Source: a virus
Virus record (IMG/VR): IMGVR_UViG_3300025276_000092
Span: 1 to 34,874 of that record
Direction: 5' to 3' (one strand)
Length of the DNA stretch: 34,874 nt
The notes under the pieces are model-generated. The model made no database searches, had not been told where the DNA came from, and saw only the letters and a program-made list of their open reading frames with translations. The translations under genes were made by a program, and so were the position numbers. This document shows positions 6,635 through 14,811 of this stretch, in pieces (the stretch's first letter is position 1; each line of letters opens with the position of its first letter).

Positions 6635-6762
6635 AGATTGTTTAACCAATCCTTTCTTCCTTCACAATCACATCCATTCTTTTTAATCATATCAATCAAG
6701 CTTTTTGGAATAGTGTTCTCTATTAGTGTCTCCACTTTGTCACCTAACTTTAAATCTTTCAT
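6622..6762 (-). CDS. hypothetical protein, 46 aa
   Basis: Starts MKDLKLGDKVETLIENTIPK and contains a CDCEGRKDW segment near the C-terminus, possibly a small metal-binding or redox pair. The reading frame is open up to 6897, but the upstream part covers a rho-independent terminator and translates to non-protein-like sequence, so the Met at 6762 is chosen. It lies immediately after that terminator and is probably expressed by read-through or from phage polymerase transcripts. No family recognised. Confidence 0.6.
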   Translation of the reverse strand: MKDLKLGDKVETLIENTIPKSLIDMIKKNGCDCEGRKDWLNNLTRK

Positions 6763-6775
6763 GATATCTATATTT

Positions 6776-6815
6776 AAAAAAAAAGAAGTCTCACCACAAG
6801 GTGTAATAAGACTTC
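6776..6815 (-). terminator. rho-independent terminator after the RNA polymerase gene
   Basis: Minus strand GAAGTCT, a 5-nt bulge TATTA, CACC, loop TTGT, GGTG, AGACTTC, then nine T. It separates the early/middle region that ends with the RNA polymerase gene from the structural module, a place where T7-like phages also have a terminator. Confidence 0.75.
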
Positions 6816-6896
6816 CAAAAACTGTAATAAAAAGAAATTTGACGGACTTAGGAATTAAATCCATATAGTCAAAACTAAAGCCCGTTGAAAGAACCA

Positions 6897-6995
6897 CTAA
6901 AGTTGCCTAACATTCACAAGTTCAACCGGCAAGTCTTCATTGTGATTACCAAATACTGAAATGCTATTCTGTTTTTTTAGTGGTGTTAAAAACAC
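6897..6995 (-). CDS. possible GTG-initiated micro-ORF, 32 aa
   Basis: Between the RNA polymerase stop and the terminator, a GTG-started frame encodes VFLTPLKKQNSISVFGNHNE and then DLPVELVNVRQL. It begins right after ATG AAA GAA TAA (stop), so a three-codon ORF abuts it. The translation looks protein-like, but length and GTG start make it uncertain. The rest of the roughly 290-nt gap (6763-7054) shows only the terminator; this micro-ORF is the best coding candidate in it. Confidence 0.25.
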   Translation of the reverse strand: MFLTPLKKQNSISVFGNHNEDLPVELVNVRQL

Positions 6996-7054
6996 TTATT
7001 CTTTCATGTGTAGATAGTAATGGTTAACTAACTAAAAACCAACATTTTAATAAA

Positions 7055-9382
7055 TTAGCTAAAAAACCACTCAGAATCAATTATTGAATCAATTCCACCG
7101 TTCTTTATATCAAACCCATAAAGCTTAGGTAACTCTATCTTAGACAACTGTCTTGATGTAACGCCGGCTTCAACTGCTTGTTGCCTAAGACCTTTGTCTA
7201 AAATACTTAAAGGCTCTGATACCATCATTTCTAAAAAAACCTCTTTTGAGATTTTAAGCATCATATCAACATCGTTAGGTAAGCAACCAAAAGAATCGTG
7301 AATCCAATCTGAATTCTTAATACCTTCATCTCTCATCCTTAATGCTACCCTTCTTAATAACTCCGCATCTAACGAGTGGATGTAATTAGGACTAATAGCA
7401 CTCCTCATTTTAGATGGTGCAACTTCATCTGAATAAATCTTCTTTATTATGGTCGTCTGTTTCCTAGCGTTTGGTAACTTTAAGGAGCACTTTTTAGGTG
7501 GCAACTCTTTGTTCTTAACATGTATAACCAAAAAACCATCACCAGTCAACCACTTTATTGGAACACCCTTTTTTGATATAACATTATTCATTGTTTGAAT
7601 ATATTTCTCAAAAGCTTTTCCACCGTTTAAGACACCTGTTATTGAGTCTCCAATTATCTTAGCTAACTTTATAGAATTTATACTAGTTATATACTCCCTA
7701 TCTAAATTAAGCTCTCTAAACATATCAAACAATATCTTTGCTCTACCTCCTGCAGTGCCACCGTAATTAGATACCATAACTGGCCTCTTACATATTTTTC
7801 TACCATGTTTTTCTAAAAGTTCTAGAAGCATTTCATAAACTCTCCTATCACTATGTGTTAGATCACCACATAAAATACTCTTAGTTAACTCTATGGATTT
7901 ATTAGATACCAGTAAATAAGCATCTTGTCTATCACATAAACCATCCTTACCTATAGTTGGTACAACGTTAGTTGCTAAACAACCATCGAGGTCTCCAGTT
8001 AATGCACTTGTAAATTGTGATCCACTATTACAAGCGTCTAAGTGTATACGACCTTTAAATACGTACCTAGGATCTTCTGCTATCTTTTTACATTCTATTT
8101 GGTGAGCTAGGAATTGATAAGGCTCGTCAGCATCTTTATAGTCCTCATTAATTAATTGCATACCTCTCTTAACTCTATCGTCAAAATGTAACTTATCATC
8201 TCCATATAGAGAAGCTAAATAAGCAAACGCCCAAGCTGCACCGTCACTATTCAACACTTGACCGTTAGAGTATTCTAACATAGCCTTAACCGCGTCTGAA
8301 CCTTGAGGTGATAATCCAACTGGTATTGGATAGATTCTGCCTCTAGAGTCATATGAATGAGGAAAGTAAACATCTTCACCAACATATTCCTTAGCTATCT
8401 CAATAGCCATTTTAACTGCCCTATACTTACCTATAGCACTTTCAAAGTCTCTAACTTCAGCTAAATAAAGATTTAAAGATTGTTGAAACTTATCCCTACT
8501 TGACTTTATGTTAGTTGTTTCAGAGTCACTTAACGGGTTGTTTTCATCGTTTATCTTTATTTCAAAATTACAACCATCATCACTAGGGTAAATAACTTTA
8601 ACATAGTCAGATTTGATTGGCATCCTGATATCATCATCAACGGCTTTTAAAACTACCTCATTTATTCTCCAACTTTGAGACTGTATATAATTTACTGAAT
8701 CAAAAATACCCTTGCTGTATTTATTATAATTTAAATACTGGGGCTTTACCCTTATCATCTTGTGCTGGTAAGTGTGGTACCCTCCAGATATATTACCATC
8801 TTTTAATTCCCAATCTAAAGGTGGTTCAGTTATTAACATTGGGTAAAAAGCTTTCATAGAACTTATTGTAAGCTCGTTGTGTATAGTCTCATCTAGATTA
8901 CACACATAACTTACACTAGTTTTAAAAAAATTATTAACTACTAATGCGCTTTTTTCAATTTCAAATATCTTAGAATAGTCAACAATTACTTCAACAATTC
9001 TCCAAACTTGCTCAAATTTTAGACCAGTGAATATCTTCTCATTTAGAGATTTTATCCTCTTGTGTCTAGTTTTGACCTTATCGTTACTATTGTATTCTAA
9101 AGCTCCTGAGGTGCTTCCAGATAAAAACAGTAAAGTACTTGTTATAATAAACAACGATGTATCATAGTCTACAAACAATTCTTTAAAACTCTTCCTATCT
9201 ATTTTAGAAGACTTTTCAACCCAAAGCATAAATGGATCAACTATAAAAAGAGCATCGTCAAAAAGTATCCTTTGCCCTATTTGAGTAGAAGACGCATCTT
9301 TAGCCTTCCCATTAGATTTAGTTATTGAGGCCCAAACTCTAGACTCTCCTTTAAGTTTCATTTTATGTTCGTTAACATTCAT
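7055..9382 (-). CDS. T7-type single-subunit DNA-directed RNA polymerase
   Basis: A 775-aa polymerase of the T7/mitochondrial family, somewhat shorter than T7 gp1 (883 aa), with the reduction mainly in the N-terminal promoter-recognition half. Catalytic landmarks align with T7: DSRGRIY (345-351), D449 in HLDACNSGSQ (T7 D537), K532-R-P-V-M (T7 K631), Y540 in SNYGG (T7 Y639, ribose selection) and D696 in IHDSFG (T7 D812). SPNYIHSLDAELL (664-676) is the conserved C-terminal helix. The protein ends EWFFS, resembling the T7 FAFA foot. All catalytic residues are present, so it should be active. It lies at the boundary between the replication genes and the late module, and candidate cognate promoters occur only downstream. 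Confidence 0.96.
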   Translation of the reverse strand: MNVNEHKMKLKGESRVWASITKSNGKAKDASSTQIGQRILFDDALFIVDPFMLWVEKSSKIDRKSFKELFVDYDTSLFIITSTLLFLSGSTSGALEYNSNDKVKTRHKRIKSLNEKIFTGLKFEQVWRIVEVIVDYSKIFEIEKSALVVNNFFKTSVSYVCNLDETIHNELTISSMKAFYPMLITEPPLDWELKDGNISGGYHTYQHKMIRVKPQYLNYNKYSKGIFDSVNYIQSQSWRINEVVLKAVDDDIRMPIKSDYVKVIYPSDDGCNFEIKINDENNPLSDSETTNIKSSRDKFQQSLNLYLAEVRDFESAIGKYRAVKMAIEIAKEYVGEDVYFPHSYDSRGRIYPIPVGLSPQGSDAVKAMLEYSNGQVLNSDGAAWAFAYLASLYGDDKLHFDDRVKRGMQLINEDYKDADEPYQFLAHQIECKKIAEDPRYVFKGRIHLDACNSGSQFTSALTGDLDGCLATNVVPTIGKDGLCDRQDAYLLVSNKSIELTKSILCGDLTHSDRRVYEMLLELLEKHGRKICKRPVMVSNYGGTAGGRAKILFDMFRELNLDREYITSINSIKLAKIIGDSITGVLNGGKAFEKYIQTMNNVISKKGVPIKWLTGDGFLVIHVKNKELPPKKCSLKLPNARKQTTIIKKIYSDEVAPSKMRSAISPNYIHSLDAELLRRVALRMRDEGIKNSDWIHDSFGCLPNDVDMMLKISKEVFLEMMVSEPLSILDKGLRQQAVEAGVTSRQLSKIELPKLYGFDIKNGGIDSIIDSEWFFS

Positions 9383-9398
9383 ACGCTTGTTATTGTTT

Positions 9399-9737
9399 TT
9401 AGTATATTTTTATCTCCTCTACTGCAACATCAAAAGCTTTATCAAATTCCTCATTAAAGGTAAAATTCATGTTTTGATTATAATCCCTCAAGTCCTCCAC
9501 TTTAGCTAAGACACCATGAAGGTCTCTATTGTATCGCTTTGCAAACTTGTTAACTTCTCTACTATACAACCTACTACCATTTACATAATTCATGCCTATA
9601 ATAGTCATAGCTACTATCTCATCAAAACTCCATGTACTAGTGTTCTTCTTTATTTCACAATCCTTAGCTATTTTAATCATTAAGATCAAACAAGCAATAA
9701 TTCCAATTGTAAAAAATGCAATTAAAAAATTCTCCAT
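9399..9737 (-). CDS. N-terminally membrane-anchored protein, 112 aa
   Basis: Residues 3-23 (NFLIAFFTIGIIACLILMI) form one transmembrane helix without a cleavage site. The remaining roughly 85 residues are soluble and helical, with basic and aromatic stretches (NKFAKRYNRDLHGV). Likely topology is a short periplasmic N-terminus and a cytoplasmic body. It lies between the DUF1599 protein and the RNA polymerase gene. No recognised family; an early membrane-associated host-takeover factor is possible but unproven. Confidence 0.7.
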   Translation of the reverse strand: MENFLIAFFTIGIIACLILMIKIAKDCEIKKNTSTWSFDEIVAMTIIGMNYVNGSRLYSREVNKFAKRYNRDLHGVLAKVEDLRDYNQNMNFTFNEEFDKAFDVAVEEIKIY

Positions 9738-9752
9738 ATTTTATTTTTTTTA

Positions 9753-10073
9753 TTAATCTTTAAATTCGTCAAAGTTTTCCCAACCGTTTTCTATACATAC
9801 TAAAGTTAAATAGCCAATCAAATCTGCTATATCATTCTTCTTTAATGAATCACTATTCTTAACCCTTGCAAGCTTATCATCTAATCTTTGACCAACCTTA
9901 CATTTGCCTTGAAAAATCTCCATAGGCTCCAATGCTGAGTTGCCATATTTACTATTTTTATAATCTAATAAACTTTTTATTGATTCTAAAACTTTACCAA
10001 ACTTATCATGTGGCTCATCGTTTCTAAATGAAGGCTCGTTTATACCCCTAAAGGTCTTTTCAATTTTACACAT
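9753..10073 (-). CDS. DUF1599-like (nucleotide modification associated domain 1) protein
   Basis: A 106-aa protein with the pattern of the DUF1599 family: LDYKNSKYGNSAL (about 37-49), IFQGKCKVGQRLDDKLARVKN across 53-73, then KKNDIADLIGYLTLV (78-92). These resemble the metal-binding acidic helices of MazG/all-alpha NTP pyrophosphatase folds. As I recall, the family name, nucleotide modification associated domain, comes from its frequent neighbours in phages with modified bases. Here it could sanitise or partition dNTPs. It overlaps the next gene upstream by 8 nt and precedes the membrane protein. Family call from pattern only. Confidence 0.6.
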   Translation of the reverse strand: MCKIEKTFRGINEPSFRNDEPHDKFGKVLESIKSLLDYKNSKYGNSALEPMEIFQGKCKVGQRLDDKLARVKNSDSLKKNDIADLIGYLTLVCIENGWENFDEFKD

Positions 10074-10263
10074 ATCTTTCTAAGTTATCAAAAGCGTTAA
10101 TAGCATCCTCTTCACTATAACCACATATAGACATATAGTCTTTCACTGTCTCTTGTCTATCGGAACTAAATTCCTCTACAAATATTTGATCCTTTGATAG
10201 AATTGCTTTTAATTCCGAATTGTTTTGTATTGCGTCTAATGCATCCTGTAATAAATTACTCAT
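10066..10263 (-). CDS. hypothetical acidic protein, 65 aa
   Basis: Small, acidic and helical (MSNLLQDALDAIQNNSELKA, later ICGYSEEDAINAF). It is the first gene after a leader carrying a TACATTTG promoter-like element at 10312-10319 and is translationally coupled to the DUF1599 gene by an 8-nt overlap. No domain recognised. Confidence 0.7.
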   Translation of the reverse strand: MSNLLQDALDAIQNNSELKAILSKDQIFVEEFSSDRQETVKDYMSICGYSEEDAINAFDNLERYV

Positions 10264-10311
10264 CTTATTTGTTTATATTTTTATTATTAATACTCTATTT
10301 TGATATCACTA

Positions 10312-10345
10312 CAAATGTACAAACTATTTTTATACTATTAACTAT
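10312..10345 (-). promoter_or_regulatory. promoter-like element P7 (TACATTTG)
   Basis: TACATTTG on the minus strand (10319-10312) matches TAnnTTTG. An ATAGTT (10345-10340) lies 20 nt upstream, a weaker version of the GTAGTT box. It lies about 49 nt before the start at 10263, in a 102-nt gap that holds nothing else recognisable. Confidence 0.5.
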
Positions 10346-10365
10346 AAATTTGTAAAAATGTTTAA

Positions 10366-12276
10366 TTATTTTTTAACCTTATTTAACCAGTTCTTTTCTC
10401 TATGGTCTCCATCTAGTTCAACACCCTCTTCATCGCATGGAACATACCTTCCACTTGGTTTATCATACATGAACCAAACATCGCTACCTGCGTCTCCAAG
10501 GTTATTTTGTTTAACTTTCAAAATCCTTACAAGGACCATGCCATTAATTCTATAAATAGTTAAACCGTGATAACTCATTTCAAAAAATGCTGATGAACCC
10601 TTGACACTATAAAAGTCTGGGATATCATACTCTCCCGTCTTCTCATCTTTCTTCATCTTAAATGGGTGAGCTACTAAAATAACCATCACTCCCATTTGGT
10701 GAGAAAAGTGAGTCAATTGTCTCAAAATCTCTTCTGCCTTTTCGTGACCACTAACCTTAGTTCCAGTTGATAACATATTGAAAGGGTCAATAACGACATA
10801 CCTAGGATTGTTTCCAATCTCTCTCTCATTCTGAACCCAACTAGCTGACTTAATTAAGATCTTCTCAACATTACCACCAACATCTTTGATATCTACATGC
10901 TTAATCTTATCAGTAATAAACCTGTAGTTATCTTTAAAGACTCCCTCATTCTTCTCATGCCACCAAGTCTCACAAGTTATATTTGCTCCAATCATTTTTC
11001 TAGCTAGCTTAATTAAGTGTTCCTCTGGAGTCTGTTCAAACCCTATGATTAAAGAACTCTCATTATACATCCTAGCCAAATCTATCAACATAGCGTCTAT
11101 GAACTCTGTCTTACCGTGTCCTGGTATACCTGTTGTTGTTAAAATACCTGTACCTCTAAATCTAAATACATCTGCAAAGTTCTTTAAACTAACCTCGTTT
11201 CCAACTCTATCGCCCTCCTTAATTACTTCAACAATAGAATCATAAAATTTAGAATAGTTTATCAAACCGTCACTCTCATTAGTATCTACGTCTTGAGTCT
11301 CAGTATCTTCATCGTCATACATGGTCATCCCCTCCTCCTCATCTTGAAACTGAGAGTAATCTATTGGCTCAACTTCTTCTCTAGGTGCTCTAGTATCATA
11401 AGCCCACTTTGTTTGTGGTAAATCTCTAGCTATAATCGCAGAGTCCTTAAACCTCTGTGTATTTGCTCCACTAATTTTAAAGTGACTCTCACTATAGTTT
11501 ATAACAAAACTTAAATCATTTTCTGGATGCTTAAAACCAAACTTAGCTAATTCAAACATTGCTACCTGTATGTAGTGAAAATTACTAGTAACTCTATTAA
11601 TAATAGATTCATCTAGCACAACCTCAAAGAACTCCTCTGCGTCCTCAAAAAGATTTTTTGATGCATCTCTATTAGGTAAATCCACTTGTTCAACCTTGAC
11701 CTCCTTTATAATGATACGGTCTGCAACCACATCTTCGTTTATTAAAATATTTGAGTCATAGGTCATTATAAGCGTATCCGTAATAGATAAAAAATCTACA
11801 TCACCATAATCCGAAAATTGAGAAATAACTTCTTTTCCAATCGCTCTATAAGAGTCCTTAGTAATCAAATGTGATTCCACTAAATACAATACCTTTATCC
11901 CATTTCCACTTGGACTTACCATTGTAGCTAATACTGAATCACTAGAATCCATAATCTCTTGCTTAACTAATTCTAGGTTTTCAATAATTGTCAAAGGACT
12001 ATCAACCTCATTAGGAATGGAATCAATGTCCAATATAATTAGACCACTCGACTCAATAAAGTTACTCGCCTTTCTCGAATACTCGAACAAACCTTGAAAA
12101 GCTATTGTGGGCAATTGAGTCTTAATGCTCTTATCACCACCACTTCTTAACTTATCTACCTGTTCTTTATACCTACCATTTTTAATCAATTCTAAAAAGC
12201 TACTAATGGGGAAAGCTTTTTGTACCTCAGTCTGCTTTGTGGATTTAAACCAACTTACTTTTTTTTCTAATATCAT
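10366..12276 (-). CDS. replicative DNA helicase with VirE_N/BT4734-like N-terminal domain (primase-helicase)
   Basis: A 636-aa two-part protein. The N-terminal part (about 50-190) resembles the VirE_N/BT4734 domain found in Bacteroidota mobile elements, with ILDIDSI (81-87) and an SPSGNGIKVLYLV segment (121-133). This domain is linked to archaeo-eukaryotic-type primases, so it may be a primase or its remnant. A low-complexity acidic linker (310-335) leads to a RecA-fold DnaB/gp4-like helicase with Walker A GIPGHGKT (383-390), Walker B YVVIDP (493-498), a sensor-like VAHPFKM (535-541) and KGSSAFFEMSYHG (559-571). It overlaps the upstream initiator-like gene by ATGA, so the two are coupled. It should unwind DNA at the fork. 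Confidence 0.85.
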   Translation of the reverse strand: MILEKKVSWFKSTKQTEVQKAFPISSFLELIKNGRYKEQVDKLRSGGDKSIKTQLPTIAFQGLFEYSRKASNFIESSGLIILDIDSIPNEVDSPLTIIENLELVKQEIMDSSDSVLATMVSPSGNGIKVLYLVESHLITKDSYRAIGKEVISQFSDYGDVDFLSITDTLIMTYDSNILINEDVVADRIIIKEVKVEQVDLPNRDASKNLFEDAEEFFEVVLDESIINRVTSNFHYIQVAMFELAKFGFKHPENDLSFVINYSESHFKISGANTQRFKDSAIIARDLPQTKWAYDTRAPREEVEPIDYSQFQDEEEGMTMYDDEDTETQDVDTNESDGLINYSKFYDSIVEVIKEGDRVGNEVSLKNFADVFRFRGTGILTTTGIPGHGKTEFIDAMLIDLARMYNESSLIIGFEQTPEEHLIKLARKMIGANITCETWWHEKNEGVFKDNYRFITDKIKHVDIKDVGGNVEKILIKSASWVQNEREIGNNPRYVVIDPFNMLSTGTKVSGHEKAEEILRQLTHFSHQMGVMVILVAHPFKMKKDEKTGEYDIPDFYSVKGSSAFFEMSYHGLTIYRINGMVLVRILKVKQNNLGDAGSDVWFMYDKPSGRYVPCDEEGVELDGDHREKNWLNKVKK

Positions 12277-13028
12277 ATGTTTGAGTTATAATAATAACGA
12301 TACTCTCTTACATTATTGTATTTTTCTTGAGCATCCTGTACCTTAATTAATTTTTTAACGTCTCTACCGTACCTAACAATCTTACTAGAGTTTCCCCTCT
12401 TGTTACCTTCACCATCTGTCTTATATAATAATAAGTTGTATGTATCTGTATCTATCAAATTTTGTGCCAAACTCATAACAATCTCTTCACCATGCTCTAC
12501 CTTTAAGTTTGATATGTTAACAAATGACTCGCCCTCTCTTGTATGATTAGCCTCATCCAAATACTTCACAAAGTTTTTTATCCTAAATAATGTACTAGGT
12601 TGTAAAAAAGGTCTCATCTTTATTTCATCTTTCCAGACCACGTAGCGGTTACTTATAACTTTTTTAATATCTTCCATTGGGTAATCTTTAAGTACCCTTA
12701 AAACAACACCTCTGTAAGTCTTATAACTAAACTTCCTCCTATACAAATTGTTAACAAAGTCAATTACTTCTATAACATCTTTTTCAACCTCTAGATTATC
12801 TATTGACTCCTTAGCTTTTGTTACGCCACTCCATGAGATAAGCCCATTGTCATGCAAATATATTAAATCCTCCTTGTGTTTAGAAAAGCTTAATGAAGCC
12901 TTACACTTTACTAAAGTCAGCTTCGGTGTTGAGTCCTTCATTAGAACTATAGTTATTAAAATACCTCTTTGTATCATGCTTAGCCTTTCATCTAAAACGT
13001 CTTTTATATTTTTAATGTTTACCCTCAT
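12273..13028 (-). CDS. replication-initiator-like protein with conserved phage C-terminal domain (Phg_2220_C-like)
   Basis: A 251-aa protein. Residues 1-75 look like a winged-helix DNA-binding domain (RLSMIQRGILITIVLMKD, later FSKHKEDLIYLHDNGLISW). Residues about 84-160 match the conserved C-terminal domain of phage replication proteins: VIDFVNNLYRRKF, then LKDYPMEDIKKVI, VVWKDEIKMRPFLQPSTLF and NFVKYLDE. This domain accompanies DnaD/replisome-organiser modules that load helicase. The 4-nt overlap with the helicase gene fits a loader or initiator role. The origin itself is not identified. Confidence 0.75.
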   Translation of the reverse strand: MRVNIKNIKDVLDERLSMIQRGILITIVLMKDSTPKLTLVKCKASLSFSKHKEDLIYLHDNGLISWSGVTKAKESIDNLEVEKDVIEVIDFVNNLYRRKFSYKTYRGVVLRVLKDYPMEDIKKVISNRYVVWKDEIKMRPFLQPSTLFRIKNFVKYLDEANHTREGESFVNISNLKVEHGEEIVMSLAQNLIDTDTYNLLLYKTDGEGNKRGNSSKIVRYGRDVKKLIKVQDAQEKYNNVREYRYYYNSNI

Positions 13029-13179
13029 TCTTTATATAAGTATTTTGTTCTATTATATTCCCATTTAAATCATAGACCGTTTCTACAACTATACTTTTAC
13101 TATTTTTATAATCGTACATCATGTTACCACATGATCCATATAACACTAAGTTTTTTTTATGCCCTAATTTATTTTCCAT
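13012..13179 (-). CDS. hypothetical protein, 55 aa
   Basis: Short ORF starting MENKLGHKKNLVLYGSCG and ending YIKNEGKH. It overlaps the start of the initiator-like gene by 17 nt, so translation of the two may be coupled. Predicted to be a small beta-rich protein (SIVVETVYDLNGNIIEQNTY). No function recognised. Confidence 0.6.
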   Translation of the reverse strand: MENKLGHKKNLVLYGSCGNMMYDYKNSKSIVVETVYDLNGNIIEQNTYIKNEGKH

Positions 13180-13201
13180 GTTAATATGTTTTTTGTTATT
13201 A

Positions 13202-13456
13202 TTATTTATCTCTAATTACCTCAGCGTCGCTACAATCATACGCACCCGTTAAATACTCTATAGTTTCCAATCCATCCATCAATCCCGTTAGATAGTCACC
13301 AAATCTATCCATCACCCTATAGCATTCGTTATCGTGCTCTAATGTAATCAAACCCTTAAGGGTCTGTTCTATTGCAACCTGACCCCTTTCTTTTGCAATG
13401 CCCATGTCCTCGATTGCACAATCTACTAGTATTTTGTTTAATTTTAATCTTGTCAT
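13202..13456 (-). CDS. hypothetical protein, 84 aa
   Basis: Helical soluble protein (MTRLKLNKILVDCAIEDMGI, later GDYLTGLMDGLETIEYL). Its start is preceded by AATAGAAATTATG, the recurring leader. Second gene downstream of promoter P2. The N-terminal MTRL is shared with the 51-aa protein at 26480-26635, but the rest is unrelated. No family recognised. Confidence 0.7.
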   Translation of the reverse strand: MTRLKLNKILVDCAIEDMGIAKERGQVAIEQTLKGLITLEHDNECYRVMDRFGDYLTGLMDGLETIEYLTGAYDCSDAEVIRDK

Positions 13457-13468
13457 AATTTCTATTTA

Positions 13469-13669
13469 TTAAAGGCTAAAACTTAATGTTTTAGAATTCT
13501 TATTTCCTCTATACTCTCTAGACATTCTTTTAGACTCCATAGATTGCTTACCTCCTAAGTTATTCTTTAACCACTTAACTCTATTTAACATATCTCTACA
13601 ATCCATAGTAGAAGTTGCAGCATAGTTTTCTATTTCTTTAATCTCTTGTAATTTTTCAGCTCTTGACAT
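13469..13669 (-). CDS. hypothetical basic protein, 66 aa
   Basis: Basic protein with a helical N-terminal half (AEKLQEIKEIENYAA) and a disordered, Lys/Arg/Ser-rich C-terminal half (ESKRMSREYRGNKNSKT). First gene after promoter P2, whose TATATTTG lies 35 nt upstream of the ATG. The charge suggests nucleic-acid or ribosome contact, but no motif is recognised. Confidence 0.65.
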   Translation of the reverse strand: MSRAEKLQEIKEIENYAATSTMDCRDMLNRVKWLKNNLGGKQSMESKRMSREYRGNKNSKTLSFSL

Positions 13670-13703
13670 AATTGGTTTTTTAAGTTATTATTGTTTGACT
13701 CTG

Positions 13704-13754
13704 CAAATATATAACCAATTATTTGATTAACTACTATGTTTTCAAAAAACTTTT
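13704..13754 (-). promoter_or_regulatory. composite promoter P2 (GTAGTT-N17-TATATTTG)
   Basis: GTAGTT (13734-13729), 17 nt, TATATTTG (13711-13704), CA. It is preceded by GTTTTTTGAAAA and is almost identical to P1 for about 50 bp. It directly follows the terminator at 13773-13804 and drives the small genes and the initiator/helicase unit. Confidence 0.8.
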
Positions 13755-13772
13755 AAAAAACTTTCAAAACGG

Positions 13773-13804
13773 AAAAAAACGCAACCAAATTAATGATTGC
13801 GTTT
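13773..13804 (-). terminator. rho-independent terminator after the exonuclease gene
   Basis: Minus strand AAACGCAATC, loop ATTAATTT, GGTTGCGTTT continuing into a T run. The 10-bp stem includes one G-U pair. It begins 10 nt past the stop codon of the exonuclease gene. Confidence 0.88.
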
Positions 13805-13813
13805 GTGTTATAA

Positions 13814-14761
13814 TTATTTAACAAATTGCCTGTCGATTGCTCCTCTTTCTAGAAACTCCCTGTATACCTTGTTGCTTACTCTATACTGATGTCTTGAATC
13901 AATACAATAAAGAACTCTTTGTACCGTTCCAGCCTCTGTAATTAGAGTATTGTATAGCTCTACATTCTCACTTCCTGTAACTGGACAAGACCATTTAGGC
14001 TTATCTTGAGAAACTCCAATATGAGTTACCGTACTAAAGTAAGGTCTCATCTTCATGTATAACTCCTCCGTTGTAACAATGTCACCAACGTTATAATCTA
14101 CCATCTTTTGAAGATACTCTGCCTTTTCTTCGTCCGTACCATATTGAATCTTCTTCCACATTGTAATACCCTCATGGGATTGCTTTAATGTAAGTCCAAA
14201 GAACTTAGCCATATAAGCCATAGAGAAAGAAGGAAGTCTAAACATAGTCTTCGCTTTTCTATATATATCAAAAGATTTAACAAACCTATTAACAAATAAT
14301 CCATGATAAGCAGCTCTAGTTGCAACTAATTTATTATCAAAAGAATTATTGTTTTGACCTATAACCATGTCACACCTATTATAATACGCCATAAATTCTT
14401 GCATCATTTCCTTATCGCATCCATCATCCCATGTGAGATCATAAACTTTATCCTCACCTACGTATTTCCATGCTATTGATATAATTCTAGTCTGACCCTC
14501 TGGTCCATCAACTAATTGACTATGTCTAATATATTGCTTACCTGTCCACCATACATCTGCTCTAACCTGTGAGGTTTCAATATCATAAACCATAACCTTA
14601 CCCTTAGCATCTAACTCATCATATCGTTCCAGCTTCTTTAGTTGCTTTTTACCTAATGAATAACGTCTTCTTGTATTATCTGAACTATACCTTGGTTTTG
14701 CTTCAAATCCTAAAAACTCCGCTTGTGATGGAGTTAGTCTCTTTTGTGTTTTTTTTCCCAT
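13814..14761 (-). CDS. stand-alone DEDDy 3'-5' exonuclease (DNA polymerase exonuclease-like)
   Basis: A 315-aa protein with the RNase H-fold exonuclease motifs of family A/B polymerases: Exo I VYDIETS (D60, E62), Exo II GQNNNSFDNK (D142) and Exo III VDYNVGDIVTTEELY (Y223, D227). It should excise 3-prime nucleotides with two metal ions, as a proofreading subunit or in recombination. No polymerase domain follows; the C-terminal 60 residues instead hold WSCPVTGSENVELY (C259) and LYCIDSRHQYR (C286), which look like a zinc ribbon missing half of its ligands. The N-terminal 45 residues are strongly basic. It lies at the end of a transcript, followed by a terminator. Confidence 0.85.
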   Translation of the reverse strand: MGKKTQKRLTPSQAEFLGFEAKPRYSSDNTRRRYSLGKKQLKKLERYDELDAKGKVMVYDIETSQVRADVWWTGKQYIRHSQLVDGPEGQTRIISIAWKYVGEDKVYDLTWDDGCDKEMMQEFMAYYNRCDMVIGQNNNSFDNKLVATRAAYHGLFVNRFVKSFDIYRKAKTMFRLPSFSMAYMAKFFGLTLKQSHEGITMWKKIQYGTDEEKAEYLQKMVDYNVGDIVTTEELYMKMRPYFSTVTHIGVSQDKPKWSCPVTGSENVELYNTLITEAGTVQRVLYCIDSRHQYRVSNKVYREFLERGAIDRQFVK

Positions 14762-14811
14762 TATATTATTATTTGTTAATACTAATTATATACTTTAAAT
14801 CTATTTATTTT

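Noticed and set aside
6763-6897. N-terminal extension of the 46-aa gene to 91 aa
   Set aside because: The extension translates straight through a rho-independent terminator hairpin; the internal Met at 6762 gives a more natural protein.
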